The notes beneath the pieces were generated by a model. The model was not told where the DNA came from and ran no database searches. It was given only the letters and a program-made list of their open reading frames with translations. From JANNPJ01 sp965200525 (GTDB lineage Bacteria > Actinomycetota > Actinomycetes > Actinomycetales > Kineosporiaceae), in the NCBI GenBank assembly GCA_965200525.1, contig OZ241368.1, forward strand, positions 5,642,001-5,706,000: a stretch of 64,000 nucleotides of DNA, given 5' to 3'. Both the position numbers and the translations under genes were made by a program. Position 1 is the first letter of the stretch. The number at the start of each line of letters is the position of its first letter. Below are positions 35,267 through 43,912 of this stretch, piece after piece.

Positions 35267-35443
35267 GGCCTGGTGGGGGAGCCGGACCGGTTCGTGCTGG
35301 TTGAGATTGGGTGCGGGCCGATGGTTCGGGGGCGGGGCCTTGCGCTGCGGAACCAGAGGTAGGAAGAGCTGCGGCTGGGTTGAGAATGCACAGCTTCGAG
35401 TACACGGACGTGTCAGAGACAGTGACTAGATGTTTAGAGAGCC
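35267..35443 (+). other. gap between sufB and sufD
   Basis: A 177-bp spacer, unusual in an otherwise tightly packed operon. It has no gene. It is somewhat less GC-rich near its end, with TTGAGA at 35380-35385 and TAGATG near 35432 that could form a weak internal promoter for sufD onward. No hairpin was found. Confidence 0.3.
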
Positions 35444-36574
35444 ATGACTGAGACACCGATTGTCAGGACCAAGCCGGTCGAGTTGCACCGGGCCAGTTTC
35501 GAGGTCGACGACTTCGAGCTGCCCACCGGTCGCGAGGAGGACTGGCGGTTCACCCCGCTGGACCGCCTGCGCGGCCTGCTGGACGGCACGCCGTCCGACG
35601 GCCACCTCAAGTGGTCCACCGATTTGCCGGCCGGGGTCGAGCTGACCACCGTCGGGCGGGGCGACCCGCTGCTGCGCGACGTCCCCAAGCCGGTCGACCG
35701 GGTCGCCGCACTGGCCCTGCACAACAGTGACGGCGCGGTCGTGGTCCGGGTGCCGGCCGAGACCGAGCTGACCGAGCCGACCGTGCTGCGGTTGTCCGGC
35801 GCCGGCGACGAGCAGGTCTGGAGCCACATCATCCTCGACCTCGGGGCCCACTCCAGGGCCACCGTGGTGATCGAGCACACCGGCAGCGCCCGCTACGCCG
35901 GTGGGCTGTCGGTACTGGTCGGCAACGGGGCCACGCTCAATCTGGTCAGCGTCCAGCTCTGGGACGACACCGCCGTCCACCTGCAGCACGTCGGCATCCG
36001 GCTCGGCCGCGACGCGTCGATCCGCTCGACCCAGGTGTCGCTCGGCGGCGACCTGGTCCGGGTGGTCGAGACGGTCGAGTACACCGGCCCCGGCGGCGTC
36101 GCCGACCTCGGCGGACTGTACCTGGCCGACGCCGGGCAGCACCTGGAGCACCGGCTGTTCGTCGACCACACCGCGCCCAACTGCAAGAGCAACGTGATCT
36201 ACAAGGGCGCGCTGCAGGGCGAGGGCGCGCACACCGTCTGGATCGGCGACGTGATGATCCGGGCCGGCGCCGAGGGCACCGACACGTACGAGCAGAACCG
36301 CAACCTGGTGCTCACCGACGGCGCCCGCGCCGACTCGGTGCCCAACCTGGAGATCGAGACCGGCGAGATCGTGGGCGCCGGGCACGCCAGCACCACCGGT
36401 CGTTTCGACGACGAGCAGCTGTTCTACCTGCAGGCCCGGGGAATCACCGAGAGCGAGGCCCGCCGGCTCGTGGTCCGGGGCTTCTTCGTCGAGATGATCC
36501 GTCGCATCGGTGTACCGGACGTCGAGTCCCGGCTGATGGCCGCCGTAGAGGCCGAACTGGAGGGTGTCGCGTGA
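35444..36574 (+). CDS. sufD: Fe-S cluster assembly protein SufD
   Basis: A 376-residue SufD, the partner of SufB in the scaffold. The C-terminal beta-helix core has DHTAPNCKSNVIYKGALQGEGAHTVWIGDVMI, EQNRNLVLTDGARADSVPNLEIET, and GAGHASTTGRFDDEQLFYLQARGITESEARRLVVRGFF. The N-terminal segment EDWRFTPLDRLRGLLD is typical. Its stop overlaps the GTG of the Rieske gene. Confidence 0.96.
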   Translation: MTETPIVRTKPVELHRASFEVDDFELPTGREEDWRFTPLDRLRGLLDGTPSDGHLKWSTDLPAGVELTTVGRGDPLLRDVPKPVDRVAALALHNSDGAVVVRVPAETELTEPTVLRLSGAGDEQVWSHIILDLGAHSRATVVIEHTGSARYAGGLSVLVGNGATLNLVSVQLWDDTAVHLQHVGIRLGRDASIRSTQVSLGGDLVRVVETVEYTGPGGVADLGGLYLADAGQHLEHRLFVDHTAPNCKSNVIYKGALQGEGAHTVWIGDVMIRAGAEGTDTYEQNRNLVLTDGARADSVPNLEIETGEIVGAGHASTTGRFDDEQLFYLQARGITESEARRLVVRGFFVEMIRRIGVPDVESRLMAAVEAELEGVA

Positions 36575-36963
36575 GCGCGAACGCGCAGGGCCTGACCGAG
36601 GCCAACGGTGAACGGGCCTGCGGGCTCGACGAACTGCCCGAGGTCGGCGCCATCCAGGTGATCCTGGGCGGCGAGATGATCGCCGTCGTCCGCGACGAGA
36701 ACGGCGACGTCCACGCCATTTCCGACATGTGCACGCACGCCACGGTGCCGCTCTCGGAGGGCGAGGTGGAGGACTGCACGATCGAGTGCTGGCTGCACGG
36801 CTCGCGTTTCGACCTGCGCACCGGCGAGCCCACCGGCCTGCCCGCGATCACCCCGGTGGACGTGTACCCCGTGACCATCGACGGTGACGACGTCTACGTC
36901 GACACCTCGCGCACCATCGGTGCAGACAATGCCGCGGCCGGCGCCGCGTCGAAGGAGAGCTGA
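36571..36963 (+). CDS. Rieske [2Fe-2S] ferredoxin of the suf operon
   Basis: A 130-residue small Rieske protein. The cluster ligands are C54-T-H56 and C73-W-L-H76 (MCTHATVPLSEGE ... ECWLHGSRFDLRTGEP), as in NirD-like and dioxygenase ferredoxins. GTG 36571 overlaps the sufD stop by four bases and AAGGAGAG before sufC lies inside its end, so it is a true operon member. Actinobacteria other than mycobacteria often carry this extra gene here. It could deliver electrons to cluster assembly; that is inference. Confidence 0.93.
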   Translation: MSANAQGLTEANGERACGLDELPEVGAIQVILGGEMIAVVRDENGDVHAISDMCTHATVPLSEGEVEDCTIECWLHGSRFDLRTGEPTGLPAITPVDVYPVTIDGDDVYVDTSRTIGADNAAAGAASKES

Positions 36964-36968
36964 ACGGC

Positions 36969-37733
36969 ATGGCAACACTGGAGATTCGCGACCTGCACGT
37001 CACCGTCGAGACCGAGCAGGGAGCCAAGGAGATCCTGCGCGGCGTCGACCTCACGGTTCGCTCCGGTGAGACGCACGCCATCATGGGCCCCAACGGCTCC
37101 GGCAAATCCACCCTGGCCTACTCGATCGCCGGTCACCCGAAGTACACCGTCACCGGTGGCACCGTGACCCTGGACGGCGAGGACCTGCTGGCCAAGAGCG
37201 TCGACGAGCGGGCCCGGGCCGGGCTCTTCCTGGCCATGCAGTACCCGGTCGAGGTGTCCGGCGTGACCGTGTCCAACTTCCTGCGCACGGCCAAGACGGC
37301 GATCGACGGCCAGGCCCCGAGCCTGCGGCACTGGGTGAAAGACATGAAGGGGGCCATGGAGAACCTCCGGATGGACCCGGCCTTCGCCGAGCGCGACGTC
37401 AACGCGGGCTTCTCCGGCGGCGAGAAGAAGCGCCACGAGATCCTCCAGATGGAGCTGCTCAAGCCGAAGATGGCGATCCTCGACGAGACCGACTCCGGTC
37501 TCGACGTCGACGCGCTCAAGGTGGTCTCCGAGGGGGTCAACCGGGTCAAGTCGTCGAGCGACATCGGCGTCCTGCTGATCACCCACTACACCCGGATCCT
37601 GCGCTACATCCACCCGGACTTCGTGCACGTGTTCGTGGACGGCCGGATCGTGGCCGAGGGCGGCCCCGAGCTGGCCGACGAGCTCGAAGCCTCGGGCTAC
37701 GACCGGTTCACGGCCGCCGCGGCCCAGGCCTGA
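36969..37733 (+). CDS. sufC: Fe-S assembly ATPase SufC
   Basis: A 254-residue ABC-type ATPase that energises SufBCD. Walker A is MGPNGSGKSTLAYSIAG, the signature FSGGEKKRHEILQMELL and Walker B AILDETDSGLDVDALK. The family-specific LFLAMQYPVEVSGVTVSNFLR segment is present. AAGGAGAG at 36952-36959 precedes ATG. The stop codon lies inside a two-copy 11-nt repeat. Confidence 0.97.
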   Translation: MATLEIRDLHVTVETEQGAKEILRGVDLTVRSGETHAIMGPNGSGKSTLAYSIAGHPKYTVTGGTVTLDGEDLLAKSVDERARAGLFLAMQYPVEVSGVTVSNFLRTAKTAIDGQAPSLRHWVKDMKGAMENLRMDPAFAERDVNAGFSGGEKKRHEILQMELLKPKMAILDETDSGLDVDALKVVSEGVNRVKSSSDIGVLLITHYTRILRYIHPDFVHVFVDGRIVAEGGPELADELEASGYDRFTAAAAQA

Positions 37734-37749
37734 GCCGAGCCTGAGCTGA
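37728..37749 (+). repeat. two 11-nt repeats spanning the sufC stop
   Basis: GCCTGAGCCGA and GCCTGAGCTGA are adjacent. The first copy contains the sufC stop; with the second they supply TGA at 37731, 37742 and 37747, one in each reading frame. Confidence 0.8.
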
Positions 37750-37754
37750 CTGCG

Positions 37755-39029
37755 ATGAGTGTCCAGACCTCGGCGGCGCTGAGCGCCGCCGAGGTGGACC
37801 GGATCCGGGCCGACTTCCCGATCCTGCAGCGGAAGGTGGCCGACGGCGTCCCGCTGATCTACCTGGACTCGGGAGCCAGCTCGCAGCGCCCGAACTCGGT
37901 GCTGGACGCCGAGCACGAGTTCGCCGAGCGGTCGTACGCCGCCGTCCACCGGGGAGCTCACACGCTCGCCGGGGAGGCGACGGAGGCGTTCGAGGGCGCC
38001 CGGGCGGCGGTGGCGGCATTCGTCGGCATGCCGGCCGAGGGCCTGGTCTGGACCCGGAACGCCACCGAGGGGATCAACCTGCTCGCGGCGGCGCTCAGCG
38101 ATCCGGACGCCGGTCCGCTGGCCCTCAAACCGGGTGACGAGGTGGTGGTCACCGAGATGGAACACCACGCCAACCTGGTGCCCTGGCAGCGGGCCTGTGC
38201 CCGCACCGGCGCGACCCTGCGGTGGATCCCGCTGACCGACGACTTCCGGCTCGATCTCACCGCGCTGGACGACGTGATCGGGCCGCGCACCCGGGTGCTG
38301 GCCTTCACCCACGCCTCGAACGTGCTCGGCACGATCAACCCGGTGGCCCGACTGGTTGCCCGGGCCCGCGCGGTCGGAGCCCTGACCGTGCTCGACGCCT
38401 GCCAGTCGGTGCCGCACCTGCCGGTGAACCTGGCCGAGCTCGGGGTGGACGCCGCGGTGTTCTCCGGGCACAAGATGCTCGGACCGACCGGCGTCGGCGC
38501 TCTGGTGGCCCGGCCGGAGCTGCTGAACGCCCTGCCGCCGGTGCTCACCGGTGGATCGATGGTCGAGGTCGTCACCATGACCACGGCCACGTTCCGAGAG
38601 GCCCCGCAGCGGTTCGAGGCCGGCACGCCCCCGGTCAGCCAGGCGGTCGCTCTGCACGCCGCGGTCGACTACCTGACCGCGGTCGGCATGGACCAGATCG
38701 CCGCCCGCGAGCACGAGCTGACCGCCCGGCTGCTGGCCGGGGTGGCCGGCGTGCCCGGTGTGCGGGTGATCGGCCCGACCACCACCGACGACCGGATCGC
38801 CACCGTGAGCTTCACTGTCGAGGGCGTGCACCCGCACGACGTCGGTCAGGTCCTGGACGCCTCCGGCATCGCCGTCCGGGTCGGCCACCACTGCGCCCAG
38901 CCGGTGCACCGCCGCTACGGCGTGAACTCCACCAGCCGGGCCAGCGCGTACCTCTACACCACCGACGCCGACGTCGACACGTTTGTGACGGCGCTGGGCA
39001 CGGTTCGCGGATTCTTCGGGAGGAACTGA
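37755..39029 (+). CDS. sufS: cysteine desulfurase SufS
   Basis: A 424-residue group II cysteine desulfurase. The PLP lysine is K240 (FSGHKMLGPTG) and the sulfur-accepting cysteine is C380 (RVGHHCAQPVHRRYG). Other class V aminotransferase motifs are TRNATEGINLLA, EMEHHANLVPWQ and THASNVLGTINP. It removes sulfur from cysteine and hands it to SufU. The stop overlaps the sufU start by one base (TGATG). Confidence 0.97.
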   Translation: MSVQTSAALSAAEVDRIRADFPILQRKVADGVPLIYLDSGASSQRPNSVLDAEHEFAERSYAAVHRGAHTLAGEATEAFEGARAAVAAFVGMPAEGLVWTRNATEGINLLAAALSDPDAGPLALKPGDEVVVTEMEHHANLVPWQRACARTGATLRWIPLTDDFRLDLTALDDVIGPRTRVLAFTHASNVLGTINPVARLVARARAVGALTVLDACQSVPHLPVNLAELGVDAAVFSGHKMLGPTGVGALVARPELLNALPPVLTGGSMVEVVTMTTATFREAPQRFEAGTPPVSQAVALHAAVDYLTAVGMDQIAAREHELTARLLAGVAGVPGVRVIGPTTTDDRIATVSFTVEGVHPHDVGQVLDASGIAVRVGHHCAQPVHRRYGVNSTSRASAYLYTTDADVDTFVTALGTVRGFFGRN

Positions 39030-39571
39030 TGACGTCGTCCCTGGAAGGTCTCTACCAGCAGGTGATCCTCGATCACGCCCGGGAGAAGCACGGCCACGGT
39101 CTGCGCGAGGCGCCGCTCGAACCCGCCTTGCGGACGGGGGAGAGCCGGCAGTACAACCCGCTCTGCGGCGACGAGGTGACCTTGCGGGTGGCGGTCTCGC
39201 CGGCCGGCGAGTCGGCCGGGCGGGTCGTCGACGATCTGTCCTGGGCCGGCGAGGGCTGCTCGATCAGCCAGGCCGCGACGTCCGTGCTGTACGACCTGGT
39301 GGTCGGCCATCCGGTCGACGAAGCGCTGAGCATCGTCGACGACTACCGGGCGATGCTGCGCAGCCGGGGGGAGATCGAGCCCGACGAGGAAGTCCTCGGG
39401 GACGCCGTCGCCTTCGCCGGGGTCAGCCGGCACGCGAACCGGGTTAAATGCGCGATCCTGGGATGGACTGCGTTCGAGGACGCGTTGTTGCGCTCGGGAA
39501 CAGAATCGCGGACAGGAACAGACCCGAGGCCGGCTTCGGCCTCCGGTGCGAGCGAAGGAGAGGTTCGGTAG
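39029..39571 (+). CDS. sufU: zinc-dependent sulfurtransferase SufU
   Basis: A 180-residue IscU-like protein of the SufU class. The zinc ligands are C46 and D48 (NPLCGD), C77 (GEGCSISQA) and C141 (RVKCAILGW). It accepts sulfur from SufS C380. GGGAGG at 39018-39023 precedes ATG 39029. The last 25 residues are low-complexity and not conserved. Confidence 0.95.
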   Translation: MTSSLEGLYQQVILDHAREKHGHGLREAPLEPALRTGESRQYNPLCGDEVTLRVAVSPAGESAGRVVDDLSWAGEGCSISQAATSVLYDLVVGHPVDEALSIVDDYRAMLRSRGEIEPDEEVLGDAVAFAGVSRHANRVKCAILGWTAFEDALLRSGTESRTGTDPRPASASGASEGEVR

Positions 39572-39919
39572 ATGAGCGAGCAGGCAGTGAGCCCGTCCCC
39601 GGCGGACGTCCCGGCCGACGTCGCGGACGTCGAGGAGGCGCTGCGTGACGTCGTCGACCCGGAACTGGGCATCAACGTGGTCGACCTGGGCCTGATCTAC
39701 GGCATCACGATCGACCAGAACAACCACGCGGTGATCGACATGACGTTGACCTCGGCGGCATGCCCGCTGACCGACGTCATCGAGGACCAGGCCGCCACCG
39801 CGCTCAACCCCCTGGTGAAGGGGCACAGCATCAACTGGGTCTGGATGCCGCCATGGGGTCCGGACAAGATCACCGACGACGGCCGCGACCAGCTCCGCGC
39901 GCTCGGGTTCAACCTGTAG
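39572..39919 (+). CDS. sufT: SufT-like MIP18-family (DUF59) protein
   Basis: A 115-residue DUF59/MIP18 protein with DVVDPELGINVVDLGLIYGI and the conserved cysteine in LTSAACPLTDVIEDQ. It acts late in Fe-S cluster maturation. It starts immediately after the sufU stop with AGGAGAGG upstream and ends the operon, as Rv1466 does. Confidence 0.94.
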   Translation: MSEQAVSPSPADVPADVADVEEALRDVVDPELGINVVDLGLIYGITIDQNNHAVIDMTLTSAACPLTDVIEDQAATALNPLVKGHSINWVWMPPWGPDKITDDGRDQLRALGFNL

Positions 39920-39926
39920 CGGTACC

Positions 39927-39957
39927 GCCGTTCGGGCCCGATCCGTCGAGAACGGTC
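39927..39957 (+). terminator. possible hairpin after suf operon
   Basis: CCGTTC and GAACGG form a 6-bp stem around a GC-rich loop of about 17 bases, roughly ten bases after sufT. There is no T-tract, so support is weak. Confidence 0.25.
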
Positions 39958-40000
39958 GGCCGGCGCTCAACATGAGCCGCCGGGCGGCCGACATAGGGCT

Positions 40001-41983
40001 GTGGACCAGCTCTGGCACCGGCTCTGGGCGGCCGCACCCAAGGTCGACCTCGTCGTCCGCCGCGATCTGCTGATCCAATCGGCCCAGGCCTCCATGCTGA
40101 CCAACGTCATGGGGCTGGGCCTGCTGGTGGTCGTTCTGATCACCATGCGCCACGCCGACGTCGGGCGGGGACTGGCGGTCTGGACCGGCGTCATTCTGCT
40201 CAACACCGTTGTCTTCCACGTCGGCGTCCGTTGGCACACCGGGCACGGGCCGGTCAGCCCCGAGCGGGTCCGGCGCCAGCAGCTGACCATGGGCGGGTTC
40301 TTCGCCGTCTGTGGTCTGGCCTGGGGCAGCCTGGGCCTGCTGGCCCTGCCCGACGACGGCCACGCCTCGTACCGGGCGATCACGGGCATGGCCGTGATCA
40401 TCGCCATGGTCGCCAACATCGCCTTCGCCTCGGCCACCCCGGTGCCGTTCCTGGCTTTTCACCTGGCCCTGACCATCGCGGCCAGCCTCGGGCTCTACCT
40501 CGGCGGGTCGTACGCGCTGGCCGAGATGACCGTGTTCACGTTCTTCGCGGCCCTGCCACTGCAACGCGATCTGTACCTTCAGATCTCCGGGGCGAAACTG
40601 ACCGCCCGACGCAACCACCTGCTGGCCGAGGAGCTGCGAGGTGAGCGGGCCGCCGTCGAGCAGACCAATCTGCGACTGGTCGAGGCCAACGTGGAGCTCT
40701 CGCACCGGGCCACCCGGGACCCACTGACCGGGCTGGCCAACCGGGCGCTGTTCTTCGAGCACCTCGCGGCCACGCTGATCCGGAGCCGGGAGACCGGCCG
40801 CTCGCTCAGCGTGATCTATTTCGACCTCGACCGGTTCAAACTGATCAACGACACGCTCGGCCATGCCGCCGGTGACGACCTGCTGCGCCAGATCGGTCCG
40901 CGGATCGGCCAGGTGCTGCGCGAATCCGATGTGCTGGCCCGGCTCGGCGGCGACGAGTTCGTGGTGCTGACCATGAGCGGGGAAGAACCGACGGCCAGTG
41001 GCCGGGTGGCCGAAGCAGTCGCCGAGCGGATCCGGGCCGGCTTCGAGATCCCGTTCATCCTCGGGGACCGGAGCCTGCGGGTCAGCCCCAGCCTGGGGGT
41101 GGCTCACGACGACGGGACCAGTTCGGGTGAGCAACTGGTGGCCCAGGCCGACGCCGCGCTCTACCGGGCCAAGGAACTGGGCCGCAACCGGGTGGCCACG
41201 TTCGACCGCTCGTTGCAGGCCACGCTGCGCGAACGGGCTGAGGACGGCCATGTGCTGAGACGGTTGTTCGCCAGCGACGGTGAGGTCGAGGCCCGGTTCG
41301 ATCCCGTGCTCGACCTGGACTCGGGCGTGGTGGTCGCGGCCGAGGTCACCATCTCACTGACGGCACCCGGCAGCCCTGGACTGACGCCGCGAGAACTGCG
41401 GCAGCTCGCCGGGCGGACCGGATTGACGGCCCACCTGGACGAGGAATTGCTGCGGCAGCGACGTCGGCTGCCGGCGGAGTTCCCGGCCGATCCGGCCTTT
41501 CCGGTGTTCGCCCGGATCGGGCGCACGGACCTGGGCCTGGAGGATCTCGGTACGTTTCTGCGCGCCGAGATCGGACCCGGAACTCGCGCCTCCGGAACCG
41601 GCGTCGGAGGCGGCGGGCGCGGGCTGGGAATCATGCTCGGGGAGCGGCAGATCGTCTCCGATCCGGTGCCGGCCGGTGAGCGGATCCAGGCGATCCGGGA
41701 TCTCGGGGTCGGCGTCCTGCTCGACGGGTTCGGCCGAGGCGTGTCGTCGATGTCGATGCTGGCCACCCTGCCGGTGGACGGGGTCCGCCTGGATCCCTCG
41801 CTGTCCCAAGCCGGGGCGTCGCTCTCGGGCCGGGCGATGCTGGCCGGCGTGGTCGAGCTCAGTCGCCGGCGCGGGTTGATCGTGATCGCGACCGGCGTCG
41901 AATCGGCGCAGCAGGCAGAACAGTTGCGCGCCGAGGGCATTGCCTGGGCCCAGGGACCGGTGGCGGTCCTCGCCACCGCGTGA
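40001..41983 (+). CDS. membrane GGDEF protein with degenerate EAL domain
   Basis: A 660-residue protein. About six membrane helices fill residues 20-185, then comes a short coiled linker and a GGDEF domain with intact GGDEF at 316-320, preceded by an RxxD inhibitory site (RESD). The C-terminal 240 residues align with an EAL domain but the catalytic residues are changed: EAL is EVT, DDFG is DGFG (GFGRGVSSMSML), the KID lysine is R (VRLD), and EGVE is TGVE. It should therefore make, but not break, c-di-GMP. The start GTG 40001 has no good ribosome site. It is a single gene between the suf operon and converging acVLRF1. Confidence 0.88.
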   Translation: MDQLWHRLWAAAPKVDLVVRRDLLIQSAQASMLTNVMGLGLLVVVLITMRHADVGRGLAVWTGVILLNTVVFHVGVRWHTGHGPVSPERVRRQQLTMGGFFAVCGLAWGSLGLLALPDDGHASYRAITGMAVIIAMVANIAFASATPVPFLAFHLALTIAASLGLYLGGSYALAEMTVFTFFAALPLQRDLYLQISGAKLTARRNHLLAEELRGERAAVEQTNLRLVEANVELSHRATRDPLTGLANRALFFEHLAATLIRSRETGRSLSVIYFDLDRFKLINDTLGHAAGDDLLRQIGPRIGQVLRESDVLARLGGDEFVVLTMSGEEPTASGRVAEAVAERIRAGFEIPFILGDRSLRVSPSLGVAHDDGTSSGEQLVAQADAALYRAKELGRNRVATFDRSLQATLRERAEDGHVLRRLFASDGEVEARFDPVLDLDSGVVVAAEVTISLTAPGSPGLTPRELRQLAGRTGLTAHLDEELLRQRRRLPAEFPADPAFPVFARIGRTDLGLEDLGTFLRAEIGPGTRASGTGVGGGGRGLGIMLGERQIVSDPVPAGERIQAIRDLGVGVLLDGFGRGVSSMSMLATLPVDGVRLDPSLSQAGASLSGRAMLAGVVELSRRRGLIVIATGVESAQQAEQLRAEGIAWAQGPVAVLATA

Positions 41984-42003
41984 ACCGGTGGGTGCCTGGG
42001 CCG

Positions 42004-42804
42004 TCAACGCTCGTCGAGGGAGATCCGGACAGCGCGGCCACGCTCGGGGAGGTCCTGCACCAGGTCCGAGCGCGGGTCGCCGATCTCCAGGTGCGGGCCC
42101 CTTCTCAGCCCGGACAGCGGCTTCAGCCGTGGATCGGCCAGTACCCGGTCGATCAGCGGGCGATCGCCACCGGTGATCAGGGCATCGTCAGGGTCGGCGG
42201 GCAGCAGGAGCCGGACCGCCACCTCCGTGGCCGAGCCGACCAGGGTGTCCACTTGTCCTTCCCGGCGCCGGGCGAACCGCTGCTGGGACCAGCCGCCGGC
42301 GGCGGTCCGGCCCTGCACGTGGCGGGACCCGACCTTGGCCGCGGTCACCCGGTCGTCGGTGAGCACGGCACAGGCGTACCCGCCGCGGCGGATCATCAGC
42401 GCGCGCAGCACCCGGCAGCCGTAGGCATCGGCCAGCAGGGCCGCCGCGACCTCGGCCGGCGTGGACCGGACCGATAACCCGGCCGCCGAGGCGCCGAGAG
42501 GGGTCTCGCCGGGCGGGGTTCCGGCCAATTCTGATGCGGGATCGGCCGAACCGGCGCCCACCGCGGGCGGGGCGGCGTGGATTGGACCTGCGTTGGTCGG
42601 GGTCGGGCCGACAACCTGCGGTCCGGACCTGGGTGCCTCGACCAGGAGCGGCCCGAAGGCCGGGGCCAGCACGGCCGTGGAGCCGTCCAGGGCCCGCAAC
42701 TCGGCGCCGTCCGGCCCGATCAGCGCGGTCAGCCCGGGGTGACGTTCGCCGAAGCCGGCGATCCAGCGGTCCAGCCGAGCCGCGGGCACGTACACCGTCC
42801 TCAT
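42004..42804 (-). CDS. acVLRF1-type peptidyl-tRNA hydrolase
   Basis: A 266-residue protein I assign to the actinobacterial VLRF1 (Vms1-like release factor) group. The key part is SRHVQGRTAAGGWSQQRFARRREGQ (160-184), where the Gly-Gly-x-Ser-Gln-Gln segment corresponds to the catalytic loop of eRF1-like hydrolases. An N-terminal domain (AARLDRWIAGFGERHPGLTAL) and a Pro-rich insert (60-110) precede it. Known relatives release nascent chains from stalled 50S subunits. ATG 42804 avoids the overlap of the longer frame. It is 22 bp after the metallopeptidase and in the same direction. Confidence 0.8.
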   Translation of the reverse strand: MRTVYVPAARLDRWIAGFGERHPGLTALIGPDGAELRALDGSTAVLAPAFGPLLVEAPRSGPQVVGPTPTNAGPIHAAPPAVGAGSADPASELAGTPPGETPLGASAAGLSVRSTPAEVAAALLADAYGCRVLRALMIRRGGYACAVLTDDRVTAAKVGSRHVQGRTAAGGWSQQRFARRREGQVDTLVGSATEVAVRLLLPADPDDALITGGDRPLIDRVLADPRLKPLSGLRRGPHLEIGDPRSDLVQDLPERGRAVRISLDER

Positions 42805-42826
42805 CGACGGCTCACGGGCACACGGG

Positions 42827-43744
42827 TCAGAGGCCGGCCGCGCCGAAGGTGTCGCACGAGTCGAGGTTCCCACTGCTGTAGCCGGTGGTGAACCACTGCT
42901 TGCGCTGAGCCGCCGAACCATGGGTCCACGACTCCGGATCCACCCGGCCCTGGGCCTTCTTCTGAATCCGGTCGTCGCCGACCGCGCCGGCCGCGTTCTG
43001 CGCCTCGGCGATGTTGTCCTGAGTCAGGTCGATCCCGTTGGACTGCTTGTCGGCCAGCGTGGCCCAGACCCCGGCGTAGCAGTCGGCCTGCAGTTCCAGA
43101 GCCACCGAGTACTTGTTCTCCAGGCTGGGGTTCTTCTGCTGAGCCGCCCGCACCTTGGGTTCGGTGCCGAGCAAGGTCTGCAGGTGGTGACCGTACTCGT
43201 GGGCCAGGATGTAGGCTTGGGCGAATGTCCCGGTCGCCCCGAACTGGGTCTGCAACTGGTCGAGGAAGTTCAGGTCGAGGTAGATCTCCTCGTCGGCCGG
43301 GCAGTAGAACGGCCCGACGTCGGCCGAGGCCTGACCGCAGCCGGTGCTGGTCGAGCCGTCGAAGAAAGCCAGCTGCGGGGTGTGGAACTTCGCCCCGCGC
43401 CGGTCGAACTCGTCCTTCCAGGTGCTGTTGGCGATGTCGTAGACCTTGATCAGCCGGCAGTCGGTGTATTTGTCCAGCGCGCCGTCGGTGTTGCAGCGGT
43501 CGCTGAGCTGCTGACTCGTCTCCTGCTGACCGGTGCTGTTGGCGCTGCCGGAGCCGAGCGAGGGCAGGGACGACGACGAGCCGCCACCCCCGCCGAGCAG
43601 CTGGATCAGGACATAGATCACGATGCCGACGATTCCGGTACCGCCGCCGATGGCCAGGCCACCGCCCATCAGGCCGCCACCGCCGCCCCGACGGTCGTCC
43701 ACACCACCGACGTCCACACGCTGGTTGTCGAACTCGATCGGCAC
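42827..43744 (-). CDS. YpfJ-type neutral zinc metallopeptidase
   Basis: A 305-residue protein with a Gly-rich N-terminus, a membrane segment (about 35-50) and an extracellular zinc peptidase domain. The zinc motif is H182-E-Y-G-H186-H and the third ligand region is ELQADCYAGVWA, as in the YpfJ/KPN_00029 family. Four cysteines (C84, C96, C136, C148) may form disulfides outside the cell. AGGAG at 43750-43754 lies five bases before GTG 43744. Substrates are unknown. Confidence 0.93.
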   Translation of the reverse strand: MPIEFDNQRVDVGGVDDRRGGGGGLMGGGLAIGGGTGIVGIVIYVLIQLLGGGGGSSSSLPSLGSGSANSTGQQETSQQLSDRCNTDGALDKYTDCRLIKVYDIANSTWKDEFDRRGAKFHTPQLAFFDGSTSTGCGQASADVGPFYCPADEEIYLDLNFLDQLQTQFGATGTFAQAYILAHEYGHHLQTLLGTEPKVRAAQQKNPSLENKYSVALELQADCYAGVWATLADKQSNGIDLTQDNIAEAQNAAGAVGDDRIQKKAQGRVDPESWTHGSAAQRKQWFTTGYSSGNLDSCDTFGAAGL

Positions 43745-43857
43745 GGGGTCTCCTGTCGCGCAGACCCGCGCTGCTCGCGAGTCTCGTCGGGCTCACGGCG
43801 CCGCCGGGTGTCCCCAGCATCACCTGTCGATGTCACAGGGAACGTACCGCTCTCGCG

Positions 43858-43863
43858 TAGAAT
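43858..43863 (+). promoter_or_regulatory. -10 hexamer TAGAAT of the ABC-F gene
   Basis: TAGAAT, one of the best -10 matches in the window, lies 49 bases before ATG 43913. No good -35 is visible at 17 bases. The leader of about 43 bases contains AGGAG. Confidence 0.45.
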
Positions 43864-43912
43864 GGGCATCCCACGCCGTCATCCCGACCCTCAGCAGCAG
43901 GAGCTTCCCACC

